Source: Denitratimonas sp037478135 (lineage in GTDB: Bacteria > Pseudomonadota > Gammaproteobacteria > Xanthomonadales > Xanthomonadaceae). From it: 64,000 nucleotides of DNA. A program made the translations under genes and the position numbers. The stretch spans positions 62,001 to 126,000 of the forward strand of contig NZ_JBBHDV010000011.1 of NCBI RefSeq assembly GCF_037478135.1. Direction: 5' to 3'. Every line of letters starts with the position of its first letter. Position 1 is the stretch's first letter. The notes beneath the pieces are model-generated. The model saw only the letters and a list, made by a program, of their open reading frames with translations, did not search any database and was not told the origin of the DNA. Of the stretch, positions 38,785 through 47,241 are shown piece after piece.

Positions 38785-38876
38785 GAGCAGCGTAGCGGCG
38801 AGTGCTTTCGCAATGCTCGCCAGCGAGTACCCTTCAGGCCGGGCACGTTGCGCCTGCTGACAGATCGGATACTCCG

Positions 38877-39446
38877 ATGAAACCTTTTCACCTGCTGCTG
38901 ACGACGTTCCTGACGGCCACATTCGCCGCCATCGTTCCAGTTCATGCCGCTGACCCGACTTACACCTCGTGCCAAACCACCGAAAGCCTGCCGCCGCCGG
39001 GTGGATGGGGAGAGCTGGATGCCGAACTTCCGTACAGCGCGTTCCGCCTGGCGATCCTGCCGGATGCGGGGCGCAGCCCCGGCAATTTCGTCGCCACCAT
39101 CGTCAAGCACAGCACCGCCACCATCGAACTGCGGCGCCCGGGTCGGGTCTGCGCTCTGACACTCGGGTTGGATGACTGCCCGGCTATTGGCGAAGTTGCG
39201 AAGGCGGTGGAGCAACTGGAGGTAGGCATCGCCCATCAGCATGCCGCTGAACCGGATCGCATCGTTCTGCATGGCACCGGCTACCAGATCCAGGTGCGCG
39301 GTTCGGCCGGTCAGCGCCATTCCCTTTATTACTACGGCGAACACGACAACCCGATTGCAGGCTTCCTGCACGACGCGCGCGAGCGTCTGCTTACCTGTGT
39401 GCCGGATTCGGCGCGCGACTTCATTGATTCACCTTCAGAGTCATGA
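38877..39446 (+). CDS. Exported hypothetical protein inside the leu operon
   Basis: A 189-residue protein with a signal peptide (MKPFHLLLTTFLTATFAAI, cleavage after VHA near residue 25). The mature part has four cysteines and no domain I recognise. The start at 38877 is where the signal peptide begins; the frame is open to 38802. It lies between leuD and leuB, transcribed in the same direction but separated by 188 bp from leuD and 75 bp from leuB. A periplasmic protein has no obvious role in leucine synthesis, so it is probably an insertion into the operon. Confidence 0.72.
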   Translation: MKPFHLLLTTFLTATFAAIVPVHAADPTYTSCQTTESLPPPGGWGELDAELPYSAFRLAILPDAGRSPGNFVATIVKHSTATIELRRPGRVCALTLGLDDCPAIGEVAKAVEQLEVGIAHQHAAEPDRIVLHGTGYQIQVRGSAGQRHSLYYYGEHDNPIAGFLHDARERLLTCVPDSARDFIDSPSES

Positions 39447-39521
39447 AGGCAATGCCGACCGTCCGCCACAGGGCCGGTATCGGTTTGCCCTGACCATCAT
39501 TCCCAGCAGACAACCATCCCC

Positions 39522-40592
39522 ATGAAAGCCACCTTCACCCTCCTCCCCGGCGACGGCATCGGCACTGAAGTCATCGCCGAAGCGCGCAAGCTGCTTGCCG
39601 CCATCGCCACCCGCTTCAACCACGACTTCACCCTCAAAGAAGCCCTGATCGGCGGTGCCGCGATTGACGCCAGCGGCGATCCGCTGCCGCCTGAAACCAT
39701 CGCGCTGTGCGAACGCGCCGATGCGGTGCTGCTCGGTGCCGTGGGCGGGCCGAAGTGGTCTGATCCGAATGCACCGGTGCGCCCGGAGCAGGGCCTTTTG
39801 AAACTGCGCGCCACGCTCGGCGTCTACGCCAATCTGCGCCCGGTCGCGCCGCATCCGGTGGCCGCCAAACATGCGCCGATCAAGGCCGAACTGCTGCAGG
39901 GTGTGGATCTGTTGTTCGTGCGCGAGCTCACCGGCGGCGCGTACTTCGGCGAGAAGGGCCGTGAGCGGGATGGCCAGGTCGCGTTCGATGTCAGCCGCTA
40001 TTCGGTGGCCGAAGTGGAACGCGTCACCCGCCGCGCTGCGCAGCTGGCGCGTGGCCGTCGCAGCAAGATCACCCACGTGGACAAGGCCAACGTGCTGGAA
40101 ACCTCACGCCTGTGGCGCAGCGTGGTCACGCGCGTGCTCGGCGAGGAGTTCCCCGACATCGAATTCGAGCACGTGCTGGTGGACGCGATGACGATGTACC
40201 TGCTGCATCGGCCGGCCAGCTTTGACGTGATCCTCACCGAAAATCTGTTCGGCGACATCCTCACCGACGAAGCCTCGGTGCTGGCCGGCTCGATGGGCCT
40301 GCTGCCTTCGGCTTCCATCGGCGATGGCAAGGCCGGTCTGTACGAACCGATCCACGGCTCGGCTCCAGACATCGCCGGCAAGGGCATCGCCAATCCGTAT
40401 GCCACGCTGCTGTCGGTGGCGCTGGCGCTGCGTCATTCGCTCGGCCTGGAAGACGAGGCGCGCGTGGTCGAGGCCGCCGTTTCGCAGGCGCTGGATGCCG
40501 GCGTGCTGACCCACGACCTTACCGCCGAAGGCGCCGTTTCCACTTCGCAGGCCGGCGATTACGTCGCCGCAAAAGTGCGCGACGCCGGCTGA
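39522..40592 (+). CDS. leuB: 3-isopropylmalate dehydrogenase
   Basis: NAD-dependent oxidative decarboxylation, the third step specific to leucine. The 356-residue protein opens with TLLPGDGIGTEV, has the substrate-binding arginines around RPEQGLLKLRATLGVYANLRP (near residues 87-107), the catalytic YxxR-like and lysine region, VDAMTMYLL, and TENLFGDILTDEASVLAGSMGLLPSAS. Length and motifs are normal. Confidence 0.96.
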   Translation: MKATFTLLPGDGIGTEVIAEARKLLAAIATRFNHDFTLKEALIGGAAIDASGDPLPPETIALCERADAVLLGAVGGPKWSDPNAPVRPEQGLLKLRATLGVYANLRPVAPHPVAAKHAPIKAELLQGVDLLFVRELTGGAYFGEKGRERDGQVAFDVSRYSVAEVERVTRRAAQLARGRRSKITHVDKANVLETSRLWRSVVTRVLGEEFPDIEFEHVLVDAMTMYLLHRPASFDVILTENLFGDILTDEASVLAGSMGLLPSASIGDGKAGLYEPIHGSAPDIAGKGIANPYATLLSVALALRHSLGLEDEARVVEAAVSQALDAGVLTHDLTAEGAVSTSQAGDYVAAKVRDAG

Positions 40593-40602
40593 ATCCGCTT
40601 CG

Positions 40603-40648
40603 CCCCCCTCTCCCCCGCTGGCGGGGGAGAGGGCTGGGGTGAGGGGGC
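40603..40648. repeat. CTCTCCC palindromic repeat after leuB
   Basis: CCCCCCTCTCCCCCGCTGGC and its complement GCGGGGGAGAGGGC form a strong hairpin, followed by TGGGGTGAGGGGGC. It sits between leuB and ilvA and could cause partial termination or stabilise the upstream message. Confidence 0.6.
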
Positions 40649-40689
40649 AAACACCGCAGGATAAAAACACCAACAGAGAACCTCACCGC

Positions 40690-42237
40690 ATGAACCGCCC
40701 CCACCCCGCCATCGATGACGCCAGCGCCTGGCTGCGCGCGATCCTGACCGCACCGGTCTACGACGTGGCGCAGCGCACACCGCTGGATCCAGCGCGGCGG
40801 CTGTCACGCCGGCTGGGTGAGACCATCCTGCTCAAGCGCGAAGACGAGCAGCCGGTGTTCTCGTTCAAAGTGCGCGGCGCCTACACCCGGCTGGCGCGGC
40901 TCACGCCGGAAGAACGCGCGCGCGGTGTGCTCGCGGTATCCGCCGGCAACCACGCGCAGGGTGTGGCGTTGGGCGCGCGCGAACTCGGACTGGATGCGGT
41001 CATCGTGATGCCGGCCACCACGCCGCGCATCAAATCCGACACAGTGCAGGCGCTCGGCGCGCGTGCCGAGCTGCACGGCGATTCCTACGACGATGCCGCC
41101 GCGCACGGCATGGAACTGCTGGCGCGCGAAGGCCGCACCCTGATCCATCCCTACGACGATCAGGACGTGATCGCCGGGCAGGGCACCGTCGCGATGGAAC
41201 TGATGGCCGACCACCACGGCCGCATCGACGCGGTGTTCATTCCCGTCGGCGGGGGCGGCCTGGCCGCCGGCATGGCGACCTACATCAAGGCGCTGGACCC
41301 TTCCATCCGCGTGATCGCGGTGGAACCGGACGACGCCGCCTGCCTCAAGGCCGCCTGCGAGGCCGGGCACCCGGTGCGGCTGGACCACGTCGGCATCTTC
41401 GTCGATGGCTGCGCGGTGCGTGAGATCGGCGCGCTGCCCTTCGCACTGCTGCGCGGGCGCATTGATGAAGTGATCACCGTCGATGCCGACCAGGTCTGCG
41501 CCGCGATCCGCGACGTGTTCGAAGACACCCGCTCCATCGTCGAACCCGCCGGTGCGCTGGCCGTGGCCGGCATGAAACGCTGGTGCGCGGAAAATCCCGG
41601 CAGCGGCCGCACCCTGGTCGCGGTGCTCAGCGGCGCCAACATGAATTTCGACCGGCTCGGTTATGTTTCCGAACGTGCCGGCATCGGCGAACAGAACGAA
41701 GCGATCTTCGGTGTCACCATCCCGGAGCGGCGCGGCGCCTATCTCGAGCTGATCCGCGCACTGGGCCAGCGCGCCATCACCGAATTCAATTACCGCTACC
41801 ACGGCCCCGGCCAGGCGCAGATCTATCTGGGCGTGCAATTGAAAGGTGGCGCCGCCGAACGCACCGCATTGCGCGACATGCTGGCCGGGGCCGGCTATCC
41901 CGTCGCCGATTACACCGAAAACGAAACCGCGCGCCTGCATGTGCGCTATCTGGTCGGTGGCCCGGCCCCGCTGCAACGCGAACGCCTGTTCCGCTTCGAA
42001 TTCCCCGAACGCCCCGGCGCACTGCGGCATTTCCTCGAAACCCTCGGCAGCCACTGGAACATCAGCCTGTTCCACTACCGCAACCACGGCGCCGCCGATG
42101 GCCGCGTGCTGTGCGGCTTCGAAGTGGCCGAACCCGACGACACCGCCTTCGCCGCCGACCTGGAAAAACTCGGCTACTGGTACACCGAAGAAACCGGCAA
42201 CCCCGCACTGCTGCAATTCGGCCTGGGCAGCGCATAG
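40690..42237 (+). CDS. ilvA: Threonine deaminase, biosynthetic
   Basis: Converts threonine to 2-oxobutyrate, the entry to isoleucine synthesis. The 515-residue protein has the PLP lysine in SFKVRGAY (near residue 58), the phosphate-binding GGGGLAAGM (about 185-193) and two C-terminal ACT-like regulatory domains (about 335-505), the pattern of the isoleucine-inhibited enzyme. The start at 40690 is the first ATG giving the family N-terminus; the frame is open to 40639. It is the last gene of the operon and converges on the integron integrase remnant 22 bp away. Confidence 0.95.
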   Translation: MNRPHPAIDDASAWLRAILTAPVYDVAQRTPLDPARRLSRRLGETILLKREDEQPVFSFKVRGAYTRLARLTPEERARGVLAVSAGNHAQGVALGARELGLDAVIVMPATTPRIKSDTVQALGARAELHGDSYDDAAAHGMELLAREGRTLIHPYDDQDVIAGQGTVAMELMADHHGRIDAVFIPVGGGGLAAGMATYIKALDPSIRVIAVEPDDAACLKAACEAGHPVRLDHVGIFVDGCAVREIGALPFALLRGRIDEVITVDADQVCAAIRDVFEDTRSIVEPAGALAVAGMKRWCAENPGSGRTLVAVLSGANMNFDRLGYVSERAGIGEQNEAIFGVTIPERRGAYLELIRALGQRAITEFNYRYHGPGQAQIYLGVQLKGGAAERTALRDMLAGAGYPVADYTENETARLHVRYLVGGPAPLQRERLFRFEFPERPGALRHFLETLGSHWNISLFHYRNHGAADGRVLCGFEVAEPDDTAFAADLEKLGYWYTEETGNPALLQFGLGSA

Positions 42238-42259
42238 CACCGGATCCGGCCACAGGCAT

Positions 42260-43281
42260 TTACCGATCCAGCGGGCTGCGTACTCCGTGCCCGCCGCGAT
42301 TGAGTACATGGGTGTAGATCTGTGTGGTGGCCACATCCTTGTGCCCGAGCAACTCCTGGATGGTGCGGATATCCTGACCGGCCTCCAGCAGGTGCGTGGC
42401 GAAAGAATGCCGCAGCGTGTGGCAACTGGCAGGCTTGTCGATGCCAGCCAGGCGCACCGCACGCTTCACCGCCTGCTGCAATACAGACGCATCCAGATGA
42501 TGCCGCCGGATCTGGCCCGAACGTGGGTCAGTGCTGCGCCTGGACGCGGGAAAGACGTATTGCCACGCCCACTCGCGCCCGGCATTGGGAAACTTGCGCG
42601 CCAGCGCATCCGGTAGCCACACCTCGCCCAACCCCGCCGAAAGGTCGCGCTCATGCATGCGTCGCGCCTCGCGCAGCTGATCCTGCAGCGCCTCCACCGC
42701 CATCGCCGGCAACATCGTGCGCCGATCCTTGCCGCCCTTGCCTTGCCGCACCGTGATCTCGCGCCGACCAAAATCCACATCTTTCACCCGCAGCCGCAGG
42801 CACTCCATCAGCCGCAGCCCGGCACCGTAGAGCAATGCCGCCCCCAGCCACGTCACCCCGCTCATCCCGTTGAGCAGGGCCATGACTTCGTCGCGGCCCA
42901 GCACCAACGGCAGCCGCTCCGGTTTTTTCGCCCGCTTGATGTCGGCCATCCACGGCAACTCGATGCCCAGCACCTGCCGATACAAAACAGCAAGGCCGCC
43001 AACGCCTGATTCTGCGTCGACGCCGAGACATTGCCTTGAACAGCAAGTGTCGTGAGGAAGCGCTCCACCTCCATCGCGCCCATCTCGCGTGGATGACGCA
43101 CGCCATTGGCGAGAATGAAACGCCGCGTCCAGCCGACATAGGCCTCCTCGGTGCGCGATGAATATCCCAGCCGGCGCACCCGCTCCCGAACCTGATCCAG
43201 CAGCTTCGGCGGCTTCCCACCGCCTTGTGCCGCGTCCGGCTTGCTTGCCGCTCCAACCACCCTGTGCGAGGATCGCTGCAT
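42260..43281 (-). pseudogene. intI: Integron integrase with single-base frameshift
   Basis: Tyrosine recombinase of the IntI group. The intact C-terminal part (42260-42985) keeps the catalytic residues: arginine in GAGLRLMECLRL, HTLRHSF, LLGHKD and the tyrosine in TTQIYTH. It also carries the extra IntI-specific segment HHLDASVLQQAVKRA that separates integron integrases from XerCD. The N-terminal part is in another frame, from the ATG at 43281 to about 42984. At the T4 run near 42984-42987 one base is missing: adding it gives 341 codons and a continuous reading ALLF-x-YRQVLG. Total length then matches normal IntI. A sequencing error in the short run cannot be excluded. Confidence 0.9.
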
Positions 43282-43444
43282 GACGCCTTCCTGAACCACA
43301 AATGCGGGCAGATTAGGCGGTGGGATTAGGCGGTGGAATCCGACAATCCCTTGATCAAGGGTAGGATTTTTTCCAAACGTGCTGCGATACCACGGATTAG
43401 GTTGTGGGATTACGCGGCGATGTATCATCTAATTGTAGTTAGGC
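43282..43444 (+). other. attI-like recombination region
   Basis: The core GTTAGGC at 43438-43444 joins intI's upstream region to cassette 1; recombination would occur between G43438 and T43439. Upstream lie four 13-bp direct repeats of GATTAGGCGGTGG type, as two tandem pairs: 43311-43336 (two identical copies) and 43395-43420 (GATTAGGTTGTGG, GATTACGCGGCGA). A 14-bp perfect palindrome, CCCTTGATCAAGGG, is at 43348-43361, followed by a short T-run. The repeats may bind the integrase; the palindrome may be an operator or weak terminator. No gene is present in this gap. Confidence 0.7.
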
Positions 43445-43513
43445 AATAACGCATACACGCCCGCTATTGCGGAGAAGTTGAGCAATAGATAAGAAGAACA
43501 GGAGCCGTTGGAA

Positions 43514-45520
43514 GTGAGACTTAGCAAAGCGCGCATTCGGATGTACCGCAGCATCCGAGACACCGGAGAATTCGAGGTCGAAAACGGCAAGACTATCCTC
43601 GTCGGCCCAAACGAGGCCGGTAAAACGGTCATCCTTCAGGCGCTCCAGCAGCTCAACAAGCCGAAGGAGGTCGCAGGATTCGACGCGCTGCGCGACTACC
43701 CGCGGTCAGATTACGATGACATTAAGCGAGGTTTGGTGGATCCCGCCGACGTCACGGTCGTCGAGGGTCATTTCAAGCCTGATGAAGACGACCTCATAGG
43801 CCTTCCGGAAGCTTACAAAGACTGCACGTACGTCCTTGGCCGTAACCTCGACAACAGCGCTTGGCACCATCTCGACGGCGCTCCGGCCATTCCGACATTC
43901 GGCTCGTTGGCAAAGGATCTCAATCGGTTGTCCGCGCACGTTGACGCGCGGAAGAATCCTGATGAGCCTGCACCGAGTACTGCGCTCGCGGAGATCACGG
44001 CGGGTTGGAATGATTCAACCTCCCTCAGCGGCGAACGGGCGACAAAGCTTAAATCATGGCTTGAAAAGACGCTGCCGCTGATCGACGAAGCGAACCGCTC
44101 CGAGGACGAGCGCTACGACCGCCTTCGTGCAGCGTGCAGCGTTGTCGAAGAGCGAGTTGCCGTACTCAAGCACTTTGAGAAGCGTATTCCAGTCTTTGTC
44201 CTTTTTAACAACTATTTCCGTGTACGCCCGCGGATTCACCTCGCACATCTTGCGCAGCGTGTCGAGAGCGGCGTACTCGACGACGAACAGTACGACTACG
44301 GGAACCTTTGCCTCCTCAAGCTTCTGGGGTTTACCGCAAGGGAACTCGCTGATATCGGGAACACTCCCCAGCCAAAGCCCGGCGACTCAGCAGCACTAAA
44401 GTCGTACAAAGACAACCTCGATTCGCGAAGCTACCAACTCAACGCGGCGAGTGTGAAGCTCACCCGAGAGATCGTTTCGGTCTGGATGCCGAATCCTGAC
44501 CGCGCGGAGGCAGACCGGCTCCGCATCCAGGCAGATGGGCAGTACCTGAAAGTCGTGGTTGAGGACGAACTGGGCGTTGAGATAGAGCTAGACCAACGTT
44601 CCGAAGGGTTTCAGTGGCTCGTCTCGTTTTTCGTAGTGTTCTTCGCGGAGGCTGCAGAGAAGCACAAGAACGCAATCCTCTTGCTCGATGAGCCTGGCCT
44701 AAACCTTCACGGGCTCAAGCAACGGGATTTCCGAGAAACCATCTCGCGCCTCGCTGAAAACAATCAGACTCTTTACACGACGCACTCACCTTTCCTTGTT
44801 GGCCCCGATGAACTGGACATTGTGCGTGTCGTTGACATGACGAACCGAACCGTCGGAACTAAGGTCCACAGGAGTCTGACGACTGGAGATCCCGCAGCAT
44901 TGCTCCCGCTCCAGGAGGCTCTCGGATACGACCTGGCGCAGAGCCTCTTCTCTCAGACACGAAACCTTATTGTGGAGGGTCTGACAGACTACTGGTATTT
45001 GGAGGCCGTCGCACAGCTTCTCCGTGCCTCGGGCGACGCTGATCTCGACCAGAAGATCGCACTCGTCTTCGCAAATAGCGCGGGGAAGGTGGTGTACTAC
45101 GCAACCATCCTGCACGCGCATAAGTTAAAGGTTGCTGCGCTCCTCGACTCAGACGCTGCGGGCGATCAAGCCGCTCAGCAGGACACTCTTGTCTACACGC
45201 TTGGGAACAAGAAGATCCTCCGGACGAAGGATTCCTACATGGGCACTGTCACCAAACCGGAAGTCGAGGATCTTCTCCGGGAAACGTTGGTGCAGGTCGC
45301 TCGCAATGATCTCGGCTGGGATGTCACGGCTGCGGCTGCGTCTCAGGTTTCTCGCCCGATCGTGGACGTCTTTGCAGCCGAAGTCGCCGACTTCTCCAAG
45401 TACAAACTAGCCAAGGCTTTCTTGCGCTGGGCACGATCACATGAAGCATCCGACCTGACAGAAGACGAGCGGAAACAGTGGGCTGGATTGATTGGCTCGA
45501 TCAACAAAGCCCTGAAGTAA
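43514..45520 (+). CDS. OLD-family ATP-dependent nuclease (cassette 1)
   Basis: A 668-residue protein with an SMC/ABC-like ATPase and a TOPRIM nuclease domain, the layout of overcoming-lysogenisation-defect (OLD) nucleases. Walker A is GPNEAGKT at about residues 31-38, Walker B and D-loop are LLLDEPGLNLHG near 390, and the switch histidine is in TTHSPFL. The TOPRIM motifs are VEGLTDYWYL (near 484) and LLDSDAAGD (near 542). Proteins of this group include phage-defence nucleases such as P2 Old and GajA. GTG 43514 is preferred because AGGAG is 9 bases upstream; TTG 43508 is an alternative. It fills one integron cassette of 2192 bp. Defence is inferred, not shown. Confidence 0.85.
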   Translation: MRLSKARIRMYRSIRDTGEFEVENGKTILVGPNEAGKTVILQALQQLNKPKEVAGFDALRDYPRSDYDDIKRGLVDPADVTVVEGHFKPDEDDLIGLPEAYKDCTYVLGRNLDNSAWHHLDGAPAIPTFGSLAKDLNRLSAHVDARKNPDEPAPSTALAEITAGWNDSTSLSGERATKLKSWLEKTLPLIDEANRSEDERYDRLRAACSVVEERVAVLKHFEKRIPVFVLFNNYFRVRPRIHLAHLAQRVESGVLDDEQYDYGNLCLLKLLGFTARELADIGNTPQPKPGDSAALKSYKDNLDSRSYQLNAASVKLTREIVSVWMPNPDRAEADRLRIQADGQYLKVVVEDELGVEIELDQRSEGFQWLVSFFVVFFAEAAEKHKNAILLLDEPGLNLHGLKQRDFRETISRLAENNQTLYTTHSPFLVGPDELDIVRVVDMTNRTVGTKVHRSLTTGDPAALLPLQEALGYDLAQSLFSQTRNLIVEGLTDYWYLEAVAQLLRASGDADLDQKIALVFANSAGKVVYYATILHAHKLKVAALLDSDAAGDQAAQQDTLVYTLGNKKILRTKDSYMGTVTKPEVEDLLRETLVQVARNDLGWDVTAAAASQVSRPIVDVFAAEVADFSKYKLAKAFLRWARSHEASDLTEDERKQWAGLIGSINKALK

Positions 45521-45581
45521 GAAATTGCCACGGCGGTGTCACCGGTGGTAAGTGCAACCATGATATGCAACAGGAAAAACA

Positions 45582-45636
45582 GCCTAACCAGTAGCTAGAG
45601 CCGACGGCTACGCCGCGGCTCAGCTTTGCGTTGGGC
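45582..45636 (+). other. attC site of cassette 1
   Basis: A 55-bp site opening with the core GCCTAAC (45582-45588) and ending with GTTGGGC (45630-45636). Inside, AGCTAGAGCCG pairs with CGGCTCAGCT, leaving one unpaired A, the extrahelical base that marks the folded attC strand. The first core is the exact complement of the GTTAGGC at the cassette's left end. Confidence 0.88.
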
Positions 45637-45691
45637 GTCGAGCGGAGTGCCTGGCCTGTTCTGTCCATCTGCTCAAAGGGAGAGCTAGGTG

Positions 45692-46354
45692 ATGCCAAAA
45701 TCGTGCCTGAAGTGCGGACACGAGAATCCAGAAACGCCAAGCAGCGAGTTGGCGGAGTGCCCAAAGTGCGGGGCGATCTACTCGCGTGTTGAGGCGCACA
45801 TCCAGCAGCAAGCTAATAAGCAGGCTGCGGAAGAAGCAGCACGCCAGGCAGCGAGCGCAGCAGCAGCGGATGCTGAGCGTAAGCGCGCTGCATCCCGTGA
45901 TGCGTACGCACAGAATACGGCTGAGGCACAGCGTCGCAAGCTCCTCGGCGCAGCTTACGTTCCCTCGGCAGGTGCTGCCGCTCCCAAAGCCCCAACCATT
46001 GTCAAGACGTATAAGGGATCGCATGCACGCGCAATGGCGGCGTTCCAGGCAGAAGCTCCGCGCATGGCCGCCGAGGGGTATGTGCCGACGTCGCAAGAAT
46101 GGGCGCCTGGCTCTTACGGCTGCGGTACCTTTCTGCTGGCGCTTCTGCTTTGTGTGATTGTCATCGGCATCATCGTCTTCATCTACATGCTAATTGTGAA
46201 GCCGGATGGCACGCTGTCTGTTACCTATGAGTATCGACGACCGGCCGCGGCTCCGCCTACCAGTCACGAGGCTACCAAGGCATGCCCGAAGTGTGCGGAG
46301 GATGTCAAAGCAGCGGCGAAGGTTTGCCGGTATTGCGGACACGCCTTTGAATAG
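45692..46354 (+). CDS. Double zinc-ribbon membrane protein (cassette 2)
   Basis: A 220-residue protein with Cys pairs at 5/8 and 23/26 (first zinc ribbon), an alanine-rich helical stretch (about 37-75), one membrane helix (about 143-168) and a second zinc ribbon at Cys198/201/212/215 of the UPF0547 type (CPKCAEDVKAAAKVCRYCGH). The two ribbons would lie on opposite sides of the membrane. No enzyme motif is seen. ATG 45692 is preferred with GGGAG upstream; GTG 45689 is possible. It is the sole gene of an 835-bp cassette. Function unknown. Confidence 0.78.
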   Translation: MPKSCLKCGHENPETPSSELAECPKCGAIYSRVEAHIQQQANKQAAEEAARQAASAAAADAERKRAASRDAYAQNTAEAQRRKLLGAAYVPSAGAAAPKAPTIVKTYKGSHARAMAAFQAEAPRMAAEGYVPTSQEWAPGSYGCGTFLLALLLCVIVIGIIVFIYMLIVKPDGTLSVTYEYRRPAAAPPTSHEATKACPKCAEDVKAAAKVCRYCGHAFE

Positions 46355-46381
46355 CGGCGGATGCGGGCTCTGCGGGTCGAC

Positions 46382-46471
46382 GCCCAACTATCTGTTCAAG
46401 CCGACCGCTGAGGATAAGCTTCGTTCTTCCGGACCGCTGTCGCGCAGCGGCGGCTTAACACTGAGTTAGGG
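46382..46471 (+). other. attC site of cassette 2
   Basis: A 90-bp site from GCCCAAC (46382-46388) to GTTAGGG (46465-46471). The arms GTTCAAGCCGACCGCTG and CAGCGGCGGCTTAAC pair along 15 bases with two unpaired bases (C and A), as in standard attC folding. The last core base is G where the consensus has a pyrimidine. Confidence 0.86.
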
Positions 46472-46478
46472 GGCACGC

Positions 46479-47198
46479 ATGACAATCTGGGTCGGTCAGG
46501 TTGAAGGAGAAGCTCTTGTTTTCGATCCTTCGATCCAATTGCCGGACTGCCCGCACCTGTTCCTTTGGAGCCCAGCATCTTCCACGATGGGAAAGTTCAT
46601 TGCCGAGGGCATCAGAAAACGCATCAAGCCGTGCCGCAATGAAGATAACTTGGCCGCCTACATAGCGGCATACAAACTGTGGCACACGAACCACGCCTCA
46701 TCGTGGATTGAAAACGAGAAAATCTACTATGAGAAGCGCAAGTTGCTAGATGCGGAGCTTGAAAGAAAAAGAATAGAACAAGAAGAAACAAGAAGAAAGC
46801 GAGAAGAAGCTCGAATCTTGTATGAGCTGCAGGAGCCAGAGCGTGTTGCGGAAGAGGCCAGAAGGAAAGCTAAACTTGCAGCCGAATTTCAGCGCTCCCA
46901 AATTGAAGAAAAAGAATTTTATGAATTGGTGGCTGAACTTAAGCCGCTGGAATTTACGCATAGCAGCCACGTTTCGAACTACATCAAAAGGAACAAGCTA
47001 GGAAAAAAGTATCGCTATATTTCGGGCATCTTGCGTATGGAGAAGGACGGGGATAGCTGGGCCTATCCCGGCGGGATTCAGCCGAAGTTTTACGCCAGAC
47101 TGTGCGATGAACTAGGCCTCTCCAATAAGGGGTCTGGAGCGGTGCCCATCTCCTTCGAGCCGTTCGATAGCATCAAAGGCGATCATGAAGAGAGATAG
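46479..47198 (+). CDS. Coiled-coil hypothetical protein (cassette 3)
   Basis: A 239-residue protein. The first 75 residues are globular-looking (MTIWVGQVEGEALVFD..., FLWSPASSTMGKF). Residues about 80-150 are a charged helix rich in Glu, Arg and Lys (ELERKRIEQEETRRKREEAR), a likely coiled coil. The C-terminal 85 residues form another possible domain (HSSHVSNYIKRNKLGKKYRYISG). Base composition is more AT-rich than the chromosome around it, as is common for cassettes. The G-run of the recombination core (46469-46473) lies 5 bases before the ATG and can act as its ribosome binding site. I recognise no family. Confidence 0.78.
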   Translation: MTIWVGQVEGEALVFDPSIQLPDCPHLFLWSPASSTMGKFIAEGIRKRIKPCRNEDNLAAYIAAYKLWHTNHASSWIENEKIYYEKRKLLDAELERKRIEQEETRRKREEARILYELQEPERVAEEARRKAKLAAEFQRSQIEEKEFYELVAELKPLEFTHSSHVSNYIKRNKLGKKYRYISGILRMEKDGDSWAYPGGIQPKFYARLCDELGLSNKGSGAVPISFEPFDSIKGDHEER

Positions 47199-47213
47199 GT
47201 TGCGTCGAGCGCT

Positions 47214-47226
47214 CCCTAACAATTCA
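47214..47226 (+). other. Left part of attC 3, split by the IS
   Basis: CCCTAAC (47214-47220) complements the GTTAGGG at this cassette's left end, followed by AATTCA. The site resumes at 48855 beyond the insertion sequence. Confidence 0.85.
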
Positions 47227-47229
47227 TGT

Positions 47230-47241
47230 ATGGACTCCCCC
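47230..47241 (+). repeat. IS inverted repeat, transposase-distal end
   Basis: ATGGACTCCCCC, 3 bp from the IS end at 47227 and perfectly complementary to 48836-48847. Confidence 0.88.

Noticed and set aside
43348..43361. CCCTTGATCAAGGG as an SOS (LexA) operator of intI
   Set aside because: It does not match the CTG-N10-CAG pattern; kept only as an unassigned palindrome.
42260..43428. Programmed frameshifting to express the integrase
   Set aside because: The T4 run lacks the heptamer slip pattern and any clear downstream stimulator. A simple one-base loss explains it better.
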